A stretch of DNA of 6,548 bases from Candidatus Methylomirabilota bacterium (GCA_016200385.1 JACQEV010000343.1:1-6548); one strand, 5' to 3'; numbered from the stretch's first letter, positions 1-5,157 are shown. Made by a program: numbers and translations. Notes: a model not told the origin generated them from the letters alone.

Positions 1-588
1 CATCACCCGCTGAACCCGCCCGCTGAAATTCGTGAACGTCCCGTCCTTCTCATAAAAGCTCATTGCGGGCAGGACAATGTGAGCCAATTTCGCCGTCGCC
101 GTCAAGAACACGTCGTAAGCAACAAGGAAGTCCAGCTTCTTGAGGGCCTCGCCGGCAGCCAGCTCTCCCGACAGCGCACCCACGAGATCCTCCTCAAATA
201 CGATCAGAGCGGCCAGCCGACCCTCAGCCACGGCGGTCAGCATCTCCCTTGTCGCCATCCCTCCCTCGGCCGGAACAAGCCCGAGCGCTCGCATCCCGAC
301 CGAGTTGGGATATTTGTCGATCCGGCGAAGCAGGTGGTCTTCGGGAGCATCGCCTCCCGGCTCCTGAGACCGCCTCACCCGATAGTCGATGTTCGGGATG
401 CCCAGCGATGTCGCGAAAAGTTGTCGGACAAGGAACCCCTCTTCGTTGGTCAGCCGCGACGAGGCGATCACCCCAACGGCCCCTGGTCCCCTCTCGCGGA
501 GGACCCGTGACAGGGAATCCGCAAGGTGATCGATCGCCTCGCTCCAGCGAACCGGCTGAAACTCGCCATCCCGTCGGATCAACGGTCG
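1..588 (-). pseudogene. nuoG: NuoG continuation in a shifted frame, cut by the window edge
   Basis: Reading the minus strand from about 588 in the frame offset by -1 from the upstream fragment gives 196 uninterrupted codons to position 1. It begins RPLIRRDGEFQPVRW, the usual start of the molybdopterin-oxidoreductase-like domain of NuoG, and includes ASSRLTNEEGFLVRQLF. Near the edge it has IVLPAMSFYEKDGTFTN followed by a GRVQRV motif, the conserved 'LP...EKDGTFTN.EGRVQ' region. The domain is structural in complex I and carries no cofactor. In the family about 18 residues (a GRFGY...RLT segment) lie between the last N7 cysteine and the PLIR motif. Here only 5 bases separate them, consistent with loss of about 49 bp, which both removes the segment and shifts the frame. 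No other lesion is visible, so the break is either recent or an assembly error. The C-terminus lies outside the window. Confidence 0.85.
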
Positions 589-1379
589 TCGCAGATCCAG
601 TACCCGTTGACGTCGTCGTTGATCCTTGGTCGGATCCGGAGGAGCTGCTGCCCCTGTTCCTTGTGCCGCACATCCACGACGATGTTGCATCCGGCACTGC
701 AAAGTCCGCACACCGACGGGACCTGCGTGACCAGATCCCATGGCCTCGACTTGAAGCGGTAATCCCGGCTGGTCAGCGCCCCGACAGGACAGAGGTCAAT
801 GACATTCCCGGAGTACTTGTTATCCAGACTCTGGCCAGGAAACAGCCCAATCACCGAGCGATCGCCTCGGCTGAACACGCCGAGCTCGGATGTCCCGACG
901 ACATCGTTGCAGAAACGGACACAGCGACTGCACAGAATGCACCGCTCCGCATCGAAGACGACGAACGGCCCGATCGGTTGATGTTTGATTCGATGAACCT
1001 TCTCCTCGACGAATCGGCTTTCACCCGGCCCGTATTTGAATGTGTAATCCTGAAGCGGACACTCCCCGCCCTTGTCGCAGATGGGACAATCCAGCGGATG
1101 ATTCAGCAATAGAAACTCGAGGACCGCCTTCCTGGCTTTGGTCGCTCGTTCGGAAGCCGTCAAGACCTCCATCCCTTCAGCAACCGGGGTGGCGCATGAG
1201 ATGACGAGTTTTGGGGCTCCCTGCACCTCCACCTGGCACATCCGGCAGCTCCCCACCACCGCGAGCTTCGGATGATAGCAGAAGTGAGGGATCTCGCGAC
1301 CCATTCGGAGGACAGCTTCGAGGATTGAAGTCCCGGCGGGGACCTGTACCTGTGCACCGTCAATAATCAGGTCGATCAT
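579..1379 (-). CDS. nuoG: NADH-quinone oxidoreductase subunit G (NuoG), N-terminal part before a frame break
   Basis: This is the iron-sulfur subunit of the peripheral arm of respiratory complex I, which passes electrons from NADH toward quinone. The readable product is 266 residues and starts MIDLIIDGAQ. Visible cluster ligands are C34, C45, C48 and C62 for the 2Fe-2S cluster; H94, C98, C101 and C107 for the His-Cys N5 cluster (HPLDCPICDKGGECPLQ); C147, C150, C153 and C197 for N4; and C224, C227, C231 and C263 for the optional N7 cluster. All four sets are complete. The frame ends at TGA 581-579, three codons after the last N7 cysteine, whereas the family normally continues for several hundred residues. 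The continuation lies in a different frame (next entry). The ATG at 1379 is chosen because similarity begins there; the frame stays open upstream to 1634, but that stretch is the palindromic element. The Shine-Dalgarno sequence is poor. No nuoE or nuoF lies upstream; the neighbour is divergent. Confidence 0.93.
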   Translation of the reverse strand: MIDLIIDGAQVQVPAGTSILEAVLRMGREIPHFCYHPKLAVVGSCRMCQVEVQGAPKLVISCATPVAEGMEVLTASERATKARKAVLEFLLLNHPLDCPICDKGGECPLQDYTFKYGPGESRFVEEKVHRIKHQPIGPFVVFDAERCILCSRCVRFCNDVVGTSELGVFSRGDRSVIGLFPGQSLDNKYSGNVIDLCPVGALTSRDYRFKSRPWDLVTQVPSVCGLCSAGCNIVVDVRHKEQGQQLLRIRPRINDDVNGYWICDDR

Positions 1380-1464
1380 TGTTGTTCTGTTCTTATTTCC
1401 ACACGGCGTTGAAGGACACGCCAAGCTGGCTATAACAGAATTTGACCTAGTCAATATGCCAAAC

Positions 1465-1508
1465 ATTGTGACAATAGTTATACTAGTAGAGCCCCCTGAC
1501 ACTGTCAA
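1465..1508 (-). promoter_or_regulatory. candidate nuoG promoter with a palindrome over the start site
   Basis: On the minus strand TTGACA (1508-1503) is followed by a 17-base spacer and TAGTAT (1485-1480), a fair sigma70-type match whose start would fall near 1473. That leaves a leader of roughly 94 bases before the nuoG ATG at 1379. The palindrome ATTGTGACAAT (1465-1475) overlaps the predicted start. A second one, TTGACCTAGTCAA (1442-1454), lies about 20-30 bases downstream. Both are in operator-like positions. This is inference from consensus matching only. Confidence 0.35.
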
Positions 1509-1521
1509 CAGCAAACCCGAC

Positions 1522-1655
1522 GGTAGTGGGTCATTTTGCCAGAGATCCTTCACTTCGTTCAGGATGACAAGTGTCGCCAGTGTCATTCTGAGCGGAGCGA
1601 AGAATCTCAACTCCTGTCGCGCATTGCCTCGCAAGTCTCAAACTGACCCACTACC
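1522..1655. mobile_element. MITE-like palindromic element
   Basis: The element is bounded by perfect 12-bp inverted repeats, GGTAGTGGGTCA at 1522-1533 and TGACCCACTACC at 1644-1655. Inside is a second, imperfect inverted repeat of 28 bases per arm (1542-1569 and 1581-1608, five differences, three of them G-U pairs on the plus strand) with an 11-base loop. The flanks AACCCGAC (1514-1521) and AACACGAC (1656-1663) match at 7 of 8 positions and look like a decayed 8-bp target duplication. The arms resemble the short ATTCTGAGCG...CGAAGAATCT palindromes that I recall as dispersed repeats in many environmental bacteria. There is no coding capacity of its own. It could have been mobilised in trans by a transposase recognising the 12-bp ends; none in this window clearly matches. 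Confidence 0.7.
1542..1608. repeat. imperfect inverted repeat (long hairpin) inside the palindromic element
   Basis: The arm beginning GAGATCCTTCACTTCG (1542-1569) pairs with the arm beginning TGTCATTCTGAGCGGAGC (1581-1608). Of 28 positions 23 match exactly, and G-U pairs raise this to 26 for a plus-strand transcript. The 11-base loop is 1570-1580. Any read-through transcript would fold into a strong stem-loop between the two divergent transcription units. Confidence 0.85.
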
Positions 1656-1670
1656 AACACGACTTGTTTC

Positions 1671-1699
1671 TTGACAGGGGGGCGAAAGAACGCTATCAA
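1671..1699 (+). promoter_or_regulatory. candidate sigma70-type promoter for the amidohydrolase gene
   Basis: A perfect -35 box TTGACA (1671-1676) is followed by a 17-base spacer and TATCAA (1694-1699, 4 of 6 to consensus). The start would fall near 1706, giving a leader of about 14 bases that contains the ribosome binding site AAAGG (1708-1712), 7 bases before ATG 1720. The -35 box abuts a G-run (TTGACAGGGGGGC). That sequence has an inverted counterpart at 1491-1508 upstream of nuoG, on the other side of the palindromic element. Confidence 0.5.
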
Positions 1700-1719
1700 G
1701 GAATCCGAAAGGTGTACTC

Positions 1720-2583
1720 ATGCCCACCATCGATATGCACGTCCACCTGCCTGTGCCTGAGTGGCTCGAGGGCGCTCTCGGGCCATATCTCGCCTCAGCC
1801 GAGCGATACTTCCGCAAGCGAGTGACGGCCCGGCCAATGGAGGACCTCGCGGCCGAGTACGAGAAGCTCGACATGGTGGGGGTCCTCCTCGCTTGGGACG
1901 CCGAGACCTTTACCGGATGCCCCCCTCTTTCCAACGAACTCGTCGCTGGCCTCATCAAACGGTTCCCGGGCCGCTTCGTTGGCTTCGGCTCCGTCGATCC
2001 CCACAGGCCCGACGCGGCCCTGCGGGTGCGGCGGCTCCCCGATCTCGGCTTGTTGGGGCTGAAGCTGCACCCGACCATGCAAGGATTCGATCCATCGAGC
2101 GACCTAGCCATGCGCATATTCGAGGCTGCTGCTGACGCCAGGCTGACCGTCATCACCCACACCGGGACGAGCGGGCTCGGCGCCGGCTGCCCTGGGGGAC
2201 AGGGACTGCGGATCGATCTCGCGAGGCCGATTTTGCTGGACCGGGCCGCCGCCACCTTCCCCGAGGTTCCGATCGTGCTGGCCCATGCCGGCTGGCCGTG
2301 GCACCTGGAGGCCCTCGCGATGGCGCTCCATAAGAGCAACATCTATATAGACATCTCTGGCTGGCGCTACCGTTACCTGCCCCCCGAAGTGCTCCGTGAC
2401 ATGAAGGGGCGACTGTCCGGCCAGTTCCTCTTCGGCACCGATGTCCCGATGTTCTCCCCCGCTGACCTTCTCGAGGAGTTCGCCACCCTCGAACTCCCCG
2501 GCGAGGCCGCCGCGAAGATCCTTTCAGGAAACGCAACTCGGCTCCTCGGCCTTGAGGGCTCAGGGGGGCATGCCAAGCACTGA
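1720..2583 (+). CDS. amidohydrolase_2 family metal-dependent hydrolase/decarboxylase
   Basis: This 287-residue cytoplasmic protein has the TIM-barrel amidohydrolase_2 fold, the superfamily that includes ACMSD, resorcylate decarboxylases and related enzymes acting on small, often aromatic, carboxylates. The N-terminal metal motif is IDMHVH with H7 and H9. Further along are LKLHPTM (K115, H117), ITHTGTSG (H147), VLAHAGWPW (H189) and LFGTDVPMF (D241, the usual barrel-end aspartate). The C-terminus has the typical ILSGNATRLLGL segment (N271). Length is normal for compact family members, and no signal peptide or membrane segment is seen. The start is supported by AAAGG 7 bases upstream and by the metal motif lying immediately after the start. 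It is first in a run of three rightward genes. The substrate cannot be deduced; hydrolase and decarboxylase are both possible. Confidence 0.9.
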   Translation: MPTIDMHVHLPVPEWLEGALGPYLASAERYFRKRVTARPMEDLAAEYEKLDMVGVLLAWDAETFTGCPPLSNELVAGLIKRFPGRFVGFGSVDPHRPDAALRVRRLPDLGLLGLKLHPTMQGFDPSSDLAMRIFEAAADARLTVITHTGTSGLGAGCPGGQGLRIDLARPILLDRAAATFPEVPIVLAHAGWPWHLEALAMALHKSNIYIDISGWRYRYLPPEVLRDMKGRLSGQFLFGTDVPMFSPADLLEEFATLELPGEAAAKILSGNATRLLGLEGSGGHAKH

Positions 2584-2613
2584 ACGCTTCCAACGACTGC
2601 TCGAGAATTTTCC

Positions 2614-2640
2614 TTGACGATGATAGGCAAGCGTTATCAA
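2614..2640 (+). promoter_or_regulatory. weak candidate promoter upstream of thyX
   Basis: TTGACG (2614-2619) and TATCAA (2635-2640) lie in the 106-bp gap before thyX, but the 15-base spacer is shorter than optimal. The -10 region GCGTTATCAA resembles CGCTATCAA at the amidohydrolase promoter. AACGCTT (2583-2589) and AAGCGTT (2629-2635) form a 7-bp inverted repeat around it. thyX could equally be read through from the gene upstream. Confidence 0.25.
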
Positions 2641-2678
2641 AATGGGCCGAGCATGCGCAACATGGCTTACGGCACAAG

Positions 2679-2683
2679 AGGAG
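2679..2683 (+). promoter_or_regulatory. ribosome binding site that sets the thyX start
   Basis: AGGAG lies 6 bases before GTG 2690. The in-frame ATG at 2642 has no comparable site and would add 16 residues (MGRACATWLTAQEESK) unlike the family's N-terminus, so the GTG is preferred. Confidence 0.75.
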
Positions 2684-2689
2684 AGCAAG

Positions 2690-3472
2690 GTGAAGCGAGT
2701 TGAGCCACAGGTTTTTCTCCTGGCCCGGCCAGCGATCAATGACGAAGGGCTTGCCGCCTATCTTCAGGCGGTGGGCGCCCCAGGGTGGGATACCGATGCC
2801 CCCTCAGGAGGAGAGAAATTGATCGAGGTCGCCGGGCGTTCGTGCTATCGCTCCTTCGAGCCGGGTCTGAATCCCAATGTCACCAAGATCCGCGAGGGAA
2901 GCAAGGCCTACCTGGAGAATATCCTGAAGGTGAAGCATGGAAGCGTTCTCGAGCACGCCAACTGGACCTTCGCCTTCTTCAATGTCAGCCGCGTCTGCAC
3001 GCACGAAATCGTGAGACACAGGGCGGGGACTGCCATCAGCCAGGAGAGCCTCCGCTTCGTGCGGCTGACGGAGATCGGGATGTGGCTGCCACCCGAGATC
3101 CGCGACAACCCGGAGGCGCTCGCGATCTTCGAAGAGGCCGTGGTCAAGAGTGAGGAGGCTCAGAACCGCCTGGCGGAAGTGTTAGAGATCGAGGGTCGCC
3201 CGTTTCACGAGAAGAAAGTCCTCACCTCTGCGATGCGCCGTGTCGCCCCTGACGGAGTCGCAACGACCATCATCTGGAGCGCCAACGCCCGGACGCTGAG
3301 GTGGGTGATCGAGGCGAGGACAGAGCCAGGGGCTGAGGTGGAGATTCGCATGGTCTTCGGGAAGGTGGCGGACATCATGACCCGGGAAGCCCCACATCTC
3401 TTCGGCGACTTCAAGCCGATCCCTCTCCCCGACGGCACCTCCCAGTGGCAACCCGCTCATAGCAAAGTGTAA
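2690..3472 (+). CDS. thyX: flavin-dependent thymidylate synthase ThyX
   Basis: ThyX makes dTMP from dUMP using methylene-tetrahydrofolate, NADPH and FAD, and replaces the unrelated ThyA in many bacteria. From GTG 2690 the product is 260 residues. Family marks are EVAGRSCYRSF (46-56), KHGSVLEHANWTFAF (82-96), the signature EIVRHRAGTAISQESLR (106-122) with R109, H110, R111 and S120, and the C-terminal NARTLRWVIEARTEPGAEVEIR region (199-220). The usual signature is RHR, seven residues, then Ser; here eight residues separate R111 from S120, so this belongs to a variant subgroup. An N-terminal stretch around 28-42 (VGAPGWDTDAPSGGE) looks like a subgroup-specific loop. It lies 106 bp after the amidohydrolase gene and 63 bp before the cyclase gene on the same strand. 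No thyA or dihydrofolate reductase gene is visible. Confidence 0.95.
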   Translation: MKRVEPQVFLLARPAINDEGLAAYLQAVGAPGWDTDAPSGGEKLIEVAGRSCYRSFEPGLNPNVTKIREGSKAYLENILKVKHGSVLEHANWTFAFFNVSRVCTHEIVRHRAGTAISQESLRFVRLTEIGMWLPPEIRDNPEALAIFEEAVVKSEEAQNRLAEVLEIEGRPFHEKKVLTSAMRRVAPDGVATTIIWSANARTLRWVIEARTEPGAEVEIRMVFGKVADIMTREAPHLFGDFKPIPLPDGTSQWQPAHSKV

Positions 3473-3487
3473 ATCGAGCAGCCTCGA

Positions 3488-3518
3488 GGCTCCGGCAGCA
3501 GGCACGATCTTCGGAGCC
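3488..3518 (+). other. hairpin in the thyX-cyclase gap
   Basis: GGCTCCG (3488-3494) pairs with CGGAGCC (3512-3518) across a 17-base loop, overlapping the perfect palindrome GCCTCGAGGC (3481-3490). There is no T-run, so it is not a normal intrinsic terminator. It sits just before the Shine-Dalgarno sequence GGGAGG (3524-3529) of the next gene and could affect its translation or the stability of a joint transcript. Confidence 0.35.
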
Positions 3519-3535
3519 GTGGCGGGAGGTGTGTC

Positions 3536-4408
3536 ATGAGTTCCCAAAGGCAAAAGATTGTCCTGGCAGCCTTGGCGCTGCTGGCTATGACGCTCGGCGG
3601 TTCTCTCACCGTCGCAAACCCACCGGACATAGAAGGAACGAGGAGCGGCGGGCGCACGAAAGCCGCGGCTGCCTCAGAAGCCTTTGACCTCGCGAACGCT
3701 CGAATCGTCGATCTGACTCATCCCTTCGATCAGCAGACCATCTACTGGCCGACCTCTCCATCTTCCTTCGAGCTCAGACGCCTTCACTACGGCAAGACCG
3801 AGGCAGGTTACTTTTATGCGGCCAACTCATTGTGCACGCCCGAGCACGGGGGAACCCATTTCGATGCGCCGATCCATTTCGCAGAAGGACGGTTGACCGT
3901 GGATCAGGTTCCGGTGCGGCAGTTGATCGGCCCGGGAGTGGTGATCGATGCCAGCAGGCAGGCCTCAGCCGATCCTGATTACCGGTTATCCATCGACGAT
4001 GTCCGACGCTGGGAGGCCGCACACGGGACCATCCCGAGTGGCGCAATCATCCTGCTCAGGACAGGATGGGGGGCGCGGTGGCCCGACCGGAAACGGTATC
4101 TGGGCGATGACACGCCAGGGGACCCGTCACACCTTCACTTCCCGTCGTACGGGAGAGAGGCGGCGGAATTCCTGGTCAAGGAGCGGAGGGTCGCCGCGCT
4201 CGGCGTAGATACGGCGAGCATCGACTACGGTCCATCGACAGACTTCTTCGTGCATCGAATTGCCAATGGCGCGAACGTACCGGGCCTAGAGAACATCGCC
4301 AATCTCGAGGAGCTCCCCGAACAGGGCGCCTGGATTATCGCGTTGCCGATGAAAATCGCAGGCGGCTCAGGCGGCCCGCTTCGGATCGTGGCGTTGATTC
4401 CGCAGTAA
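3536..4408 (+). CDS. exported cyclase-family protein (kynurenine formamidase-like)
   Basis: This 290-residue protein belongs to the cyclase/KynB-type metal hydrolase family, whose members hydrolyse formylkynurenine, isatin or similar cyclic or amide substrates. The signature HGGTHFDAPIHF is at 104-115, with H104, H108 and D110 as expected metal ligands and H114 as the catalytic histidine. GVDTASIDYG (223-232) and the H240...LENIANLEELP segment (251-261, with E252) complete the usual C-terminal active-site part. The N-terminus is a Sec signal peptide: basic MSSQRQK, hydrophobic core 8-24 (IVLAALALLAMTLGGSL) and probable cleavage after TVA at residue 27. A flexible linker to about residue 50 follows. 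Export is unusual for kynurenine formamidase itself, which is cytoplasmic and nearer 210 residues, so a periplasmic hydrolase of unknown substrate is more likely. GGGAGG 6 bases upstream supports the start. Confidence 0.9.
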   Translation: MSSQRQKIVLAALALLAMTLGGSLTVANPPDIEGTRSGGRTKAAAASEAFDLANARIVDLTHPFDQQTIYWPTSPSSFELRRLHYGKTEAGYFYAANSLCTPEHGGTHFDAPIHFAEGRLTVDQVPVRQLIGPGVVIDASRQASADPDYRLSIDDVRRWEAAHGTIPSGAIILLRTGWGARWPDRKRYLGDDTPGDPSHLHFPSYGREAAEFLVKERRVAALGVDTASIDYGPSTDFFVHRIANGANVPGLENIANLEELPEQGAWIIALPMKIAGGSGGPLRIVALIPQ

Positions 4409-4445
4409 TGGCAGCCATCTGCAGCTATCCAGGACTCTGGGACTG

Positions 4446-4467
4446 GCGCGCAGCGCGGCAACTTTTT
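4446..4467 (+). terminator. weak candidate terminator after the cyclase gene
   Basis: A short GC-rich hairpin (CGCG-CAG-CGCG) is followed a few bases later by TTTTT (4463-4467). It lies in the 128-bp gap between the convergent cyclase and hicB genes. The stem is only four base pairs, so this is tentative. Nothing else is recognisable in the gap. Confidence 0.25.
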
Positions 4468-4536
4468 AGCCCTCCCCATGGCCGACGAGCTCCTTCGTAG
4501 CCTCGCTCGGGTGACCTTCGAAACACCGACCTGAGA

Positions 4537-4749
4537 CTACGCGAAGATCAGTCGCCGCCCCTTCGGTACGGGAATAGGATCACCGAACTCTCTCGCTGTG
4601 TCGATCCAGAGGCGGATGGCCTCTTGGGCATTGGCCAGTGCGGCCTCATGCGTCGCCCCGTGCGCCGAACAGCCCGGCAGCTCGGGCACTTCTGCGACAA
4701 ACACCTGGTCTTCTTCGCTCCAGTAGATGATTACTTCGTACTTGTTCAT
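4537..4749 (-). CDS. hicB: HicB-family antitoxin
   Basis: This small 70-residue protein is the antitoxin expected to bind and block the RNase HicA. It shows the partial-RNase-H-fold HicB pattern: YEVIIYWSEEDQVFVAEVPE, then LPGCSAHGATHEAALANAQE and AIRLWIDTARE. It ends shortly after IPVPKGRRLIFA, with no added helix-turn-helix or ribbon-helix-helix domain, so on its own it is not obviously a DNA-binding repressor. Its ATG overlaps the hicA stop by 4 bases (ATGA, 4749-4746), and GGAGG lies about 9 bases upstream inside hicA, pointing to translational coupling. HicB-like proteins also occur as orphans, but the adjacent HicA makes a toxin-antitoxin pair the best reading. Confidence 0.92.
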   Translation of the reverse strand: MNKYEVIIYWSEEDQVFVAEVPELPGCSAHGATHEAALANAQEAIRLWIDTAREFGDPIPVPKGRRLIFA

Positions 4750-5000
4750 GACTCCTGACCTCCAAGCCGGTACTTCAGGATCACGGCCCGTACCTGACGC
4801 ACTTGGTATGGCTTCGCCTCACCTCCCTCGCGCTGCAGATTGATCTTCTCCTCCACCCCTGCTTTGCGAAAAAGGTGGTGACTCCCGCGGATGCGCATCT
4901 CAAAACCAAGGTTGCTGAGCAGGTGACACAGATCGTCAAACTGAATGTTCGCGTCGGAGGTCCGACTGAGGACGCGCTCCAGAACCTTATCCCTGCTCAT
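4746..5000 (-). CDS. hicA: HicA-family mRNA interferase toxin
   Basis: HicA is a small double-stranded-RNA-binding-fold toxin that cleaves mRNA and is neutralised by HicB. The 84-residue product has the longer N-terminal arm of one HicA subgroup (MSRDKVLERVLSRTSDANI), then FDDLCHLLSNLGFEMRIRGS and HHLFRK, with H41 of the GSHH motif as the expected catalytic histidine. INLQREGGEAKPYQVRQVR (53-71) completes the fold. The frame is intact and the catalytic residue present, so an active toxin is plausible. No Shine-Dalgarno sequence precedes the ATG, and the best promoter would start transcription at the ATG itself. Toxin first and antitoxin second is the usual hicAB order. The IS left end lies about 50 bp upstream. 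Confidence 0.92.
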   Translation of the reverse strand: MSRDKVLERVLSRTSDANIQFDDLCHLLSNLGFEMRIRGSHHLFRKAGVEEKINLQREGGEAKPYQVRQVRAVILKYRLGGQES

Positions 5001-5006
5001 GCAGGT

Positions 5007-5035
5007 ATTCTACGCCAATCATGATGACTTGTCGA
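5007..5035 (-). promoter_or_regulatory. candidate hicAB promoter giving a leaderless mRNA
   Basis: On the minus strand TCGACA (5035-5030, 5 of 6 to the -35 consensus) is followed by a 17-base spacer and TAGAAT (5012-5007, 5 of 6 to the -10 consensus). Only 6 bases separate the -10 box from ATG 5000, so transcription would begin at or next to the start codon. The absence of any Shine-Dalgarno sequence fits. The palindrome ATCATGAT (5018-5025) lies in the spacer and could be an operator. Confidence 0.5.
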
Positions 5036-5057
5036 CCCATATAACTATTGATTGTTG

Positions 5058-5102
5058 GTAGCATGTGAAGTGTCCGCCTCTCGTAGCACGTGAAATGTCC
5101 GC
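5058..5102 (+). repeat. tandem 20-bp terminal repeats at the IS left end
   Basis: GTAGCATGTGAAGTGTCCGC (5058-5077) and GTAGCACGTGAAATGTCCGC (5083-5102) match at 18 of 20 positions with a 25-bp period. Repeated motifs near an IS tip are typical transposase binding sites. The second copy runs into a small CCGC-TTTC-GCGG hairpin (5099-5110). Confidence 0.8.
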
Positions 5103-5141
5103 TTTCGCGGAGTGTGGGGTACAGTGATGGCTTCGCTTGGG

Positions 5142-5149
5142 AAAGGAGG
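5142..5149 (+). promoter_or_regulatory. strong ribosome binding site that sets the transposase start
   Basis: AAAGGAGG lies 8 bases before ATG 5158. A TTG at 5137 in the same frame would place this site inside the coding region, so the ATG is preferred. Confidence 0.8.
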
Positions 5150-5157
5150 CCATCGAG

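Noticed and set aside
249..1112. Long open frame on the plus strand across nuoG
   Set aside because: It is antisense to a region with clear NuoG motifs, has low-complexity Arg/Pro/Ser-rich composition and no recognisable domain; it follows from high GC content.
1542..1608. Palindromic repeat considered as a CRISPR repeat or intrinsic terminator
   Set aside because: Only one inverted pair and no regular direct repeats or spacers; no T-run follows either arm.
1380..1634. N-terminal extension of nuoG to an upstream ATG
   Set aside because: The extra 85 residues are translated from the palindromic element and promoter region, and NuoG similarity starts at the ATG at 1379.
2642..2689. ATG start for thyX 48 bases upstream
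   Set aside because: It has no ribosome binding site and overlaps the possible promoter region; GTG 2690 has AGGAG at ideal spacing.
4479..4535. 18-codon open frame starting ATGGCCGACGAG in the cyclase-hicB gap
   Set aside because: No Shine-Dalgarno sequence, no recognisable peptide and very short; probably chance.
5018..5060. Possible dif-like Xer site next to the IS, since IS1202-type elements are reported to insert beside such sites
   Set aside because: No pair of 11-bp half-sites with a 6-bp spacer resembling XerC/XerD sites could be seen.
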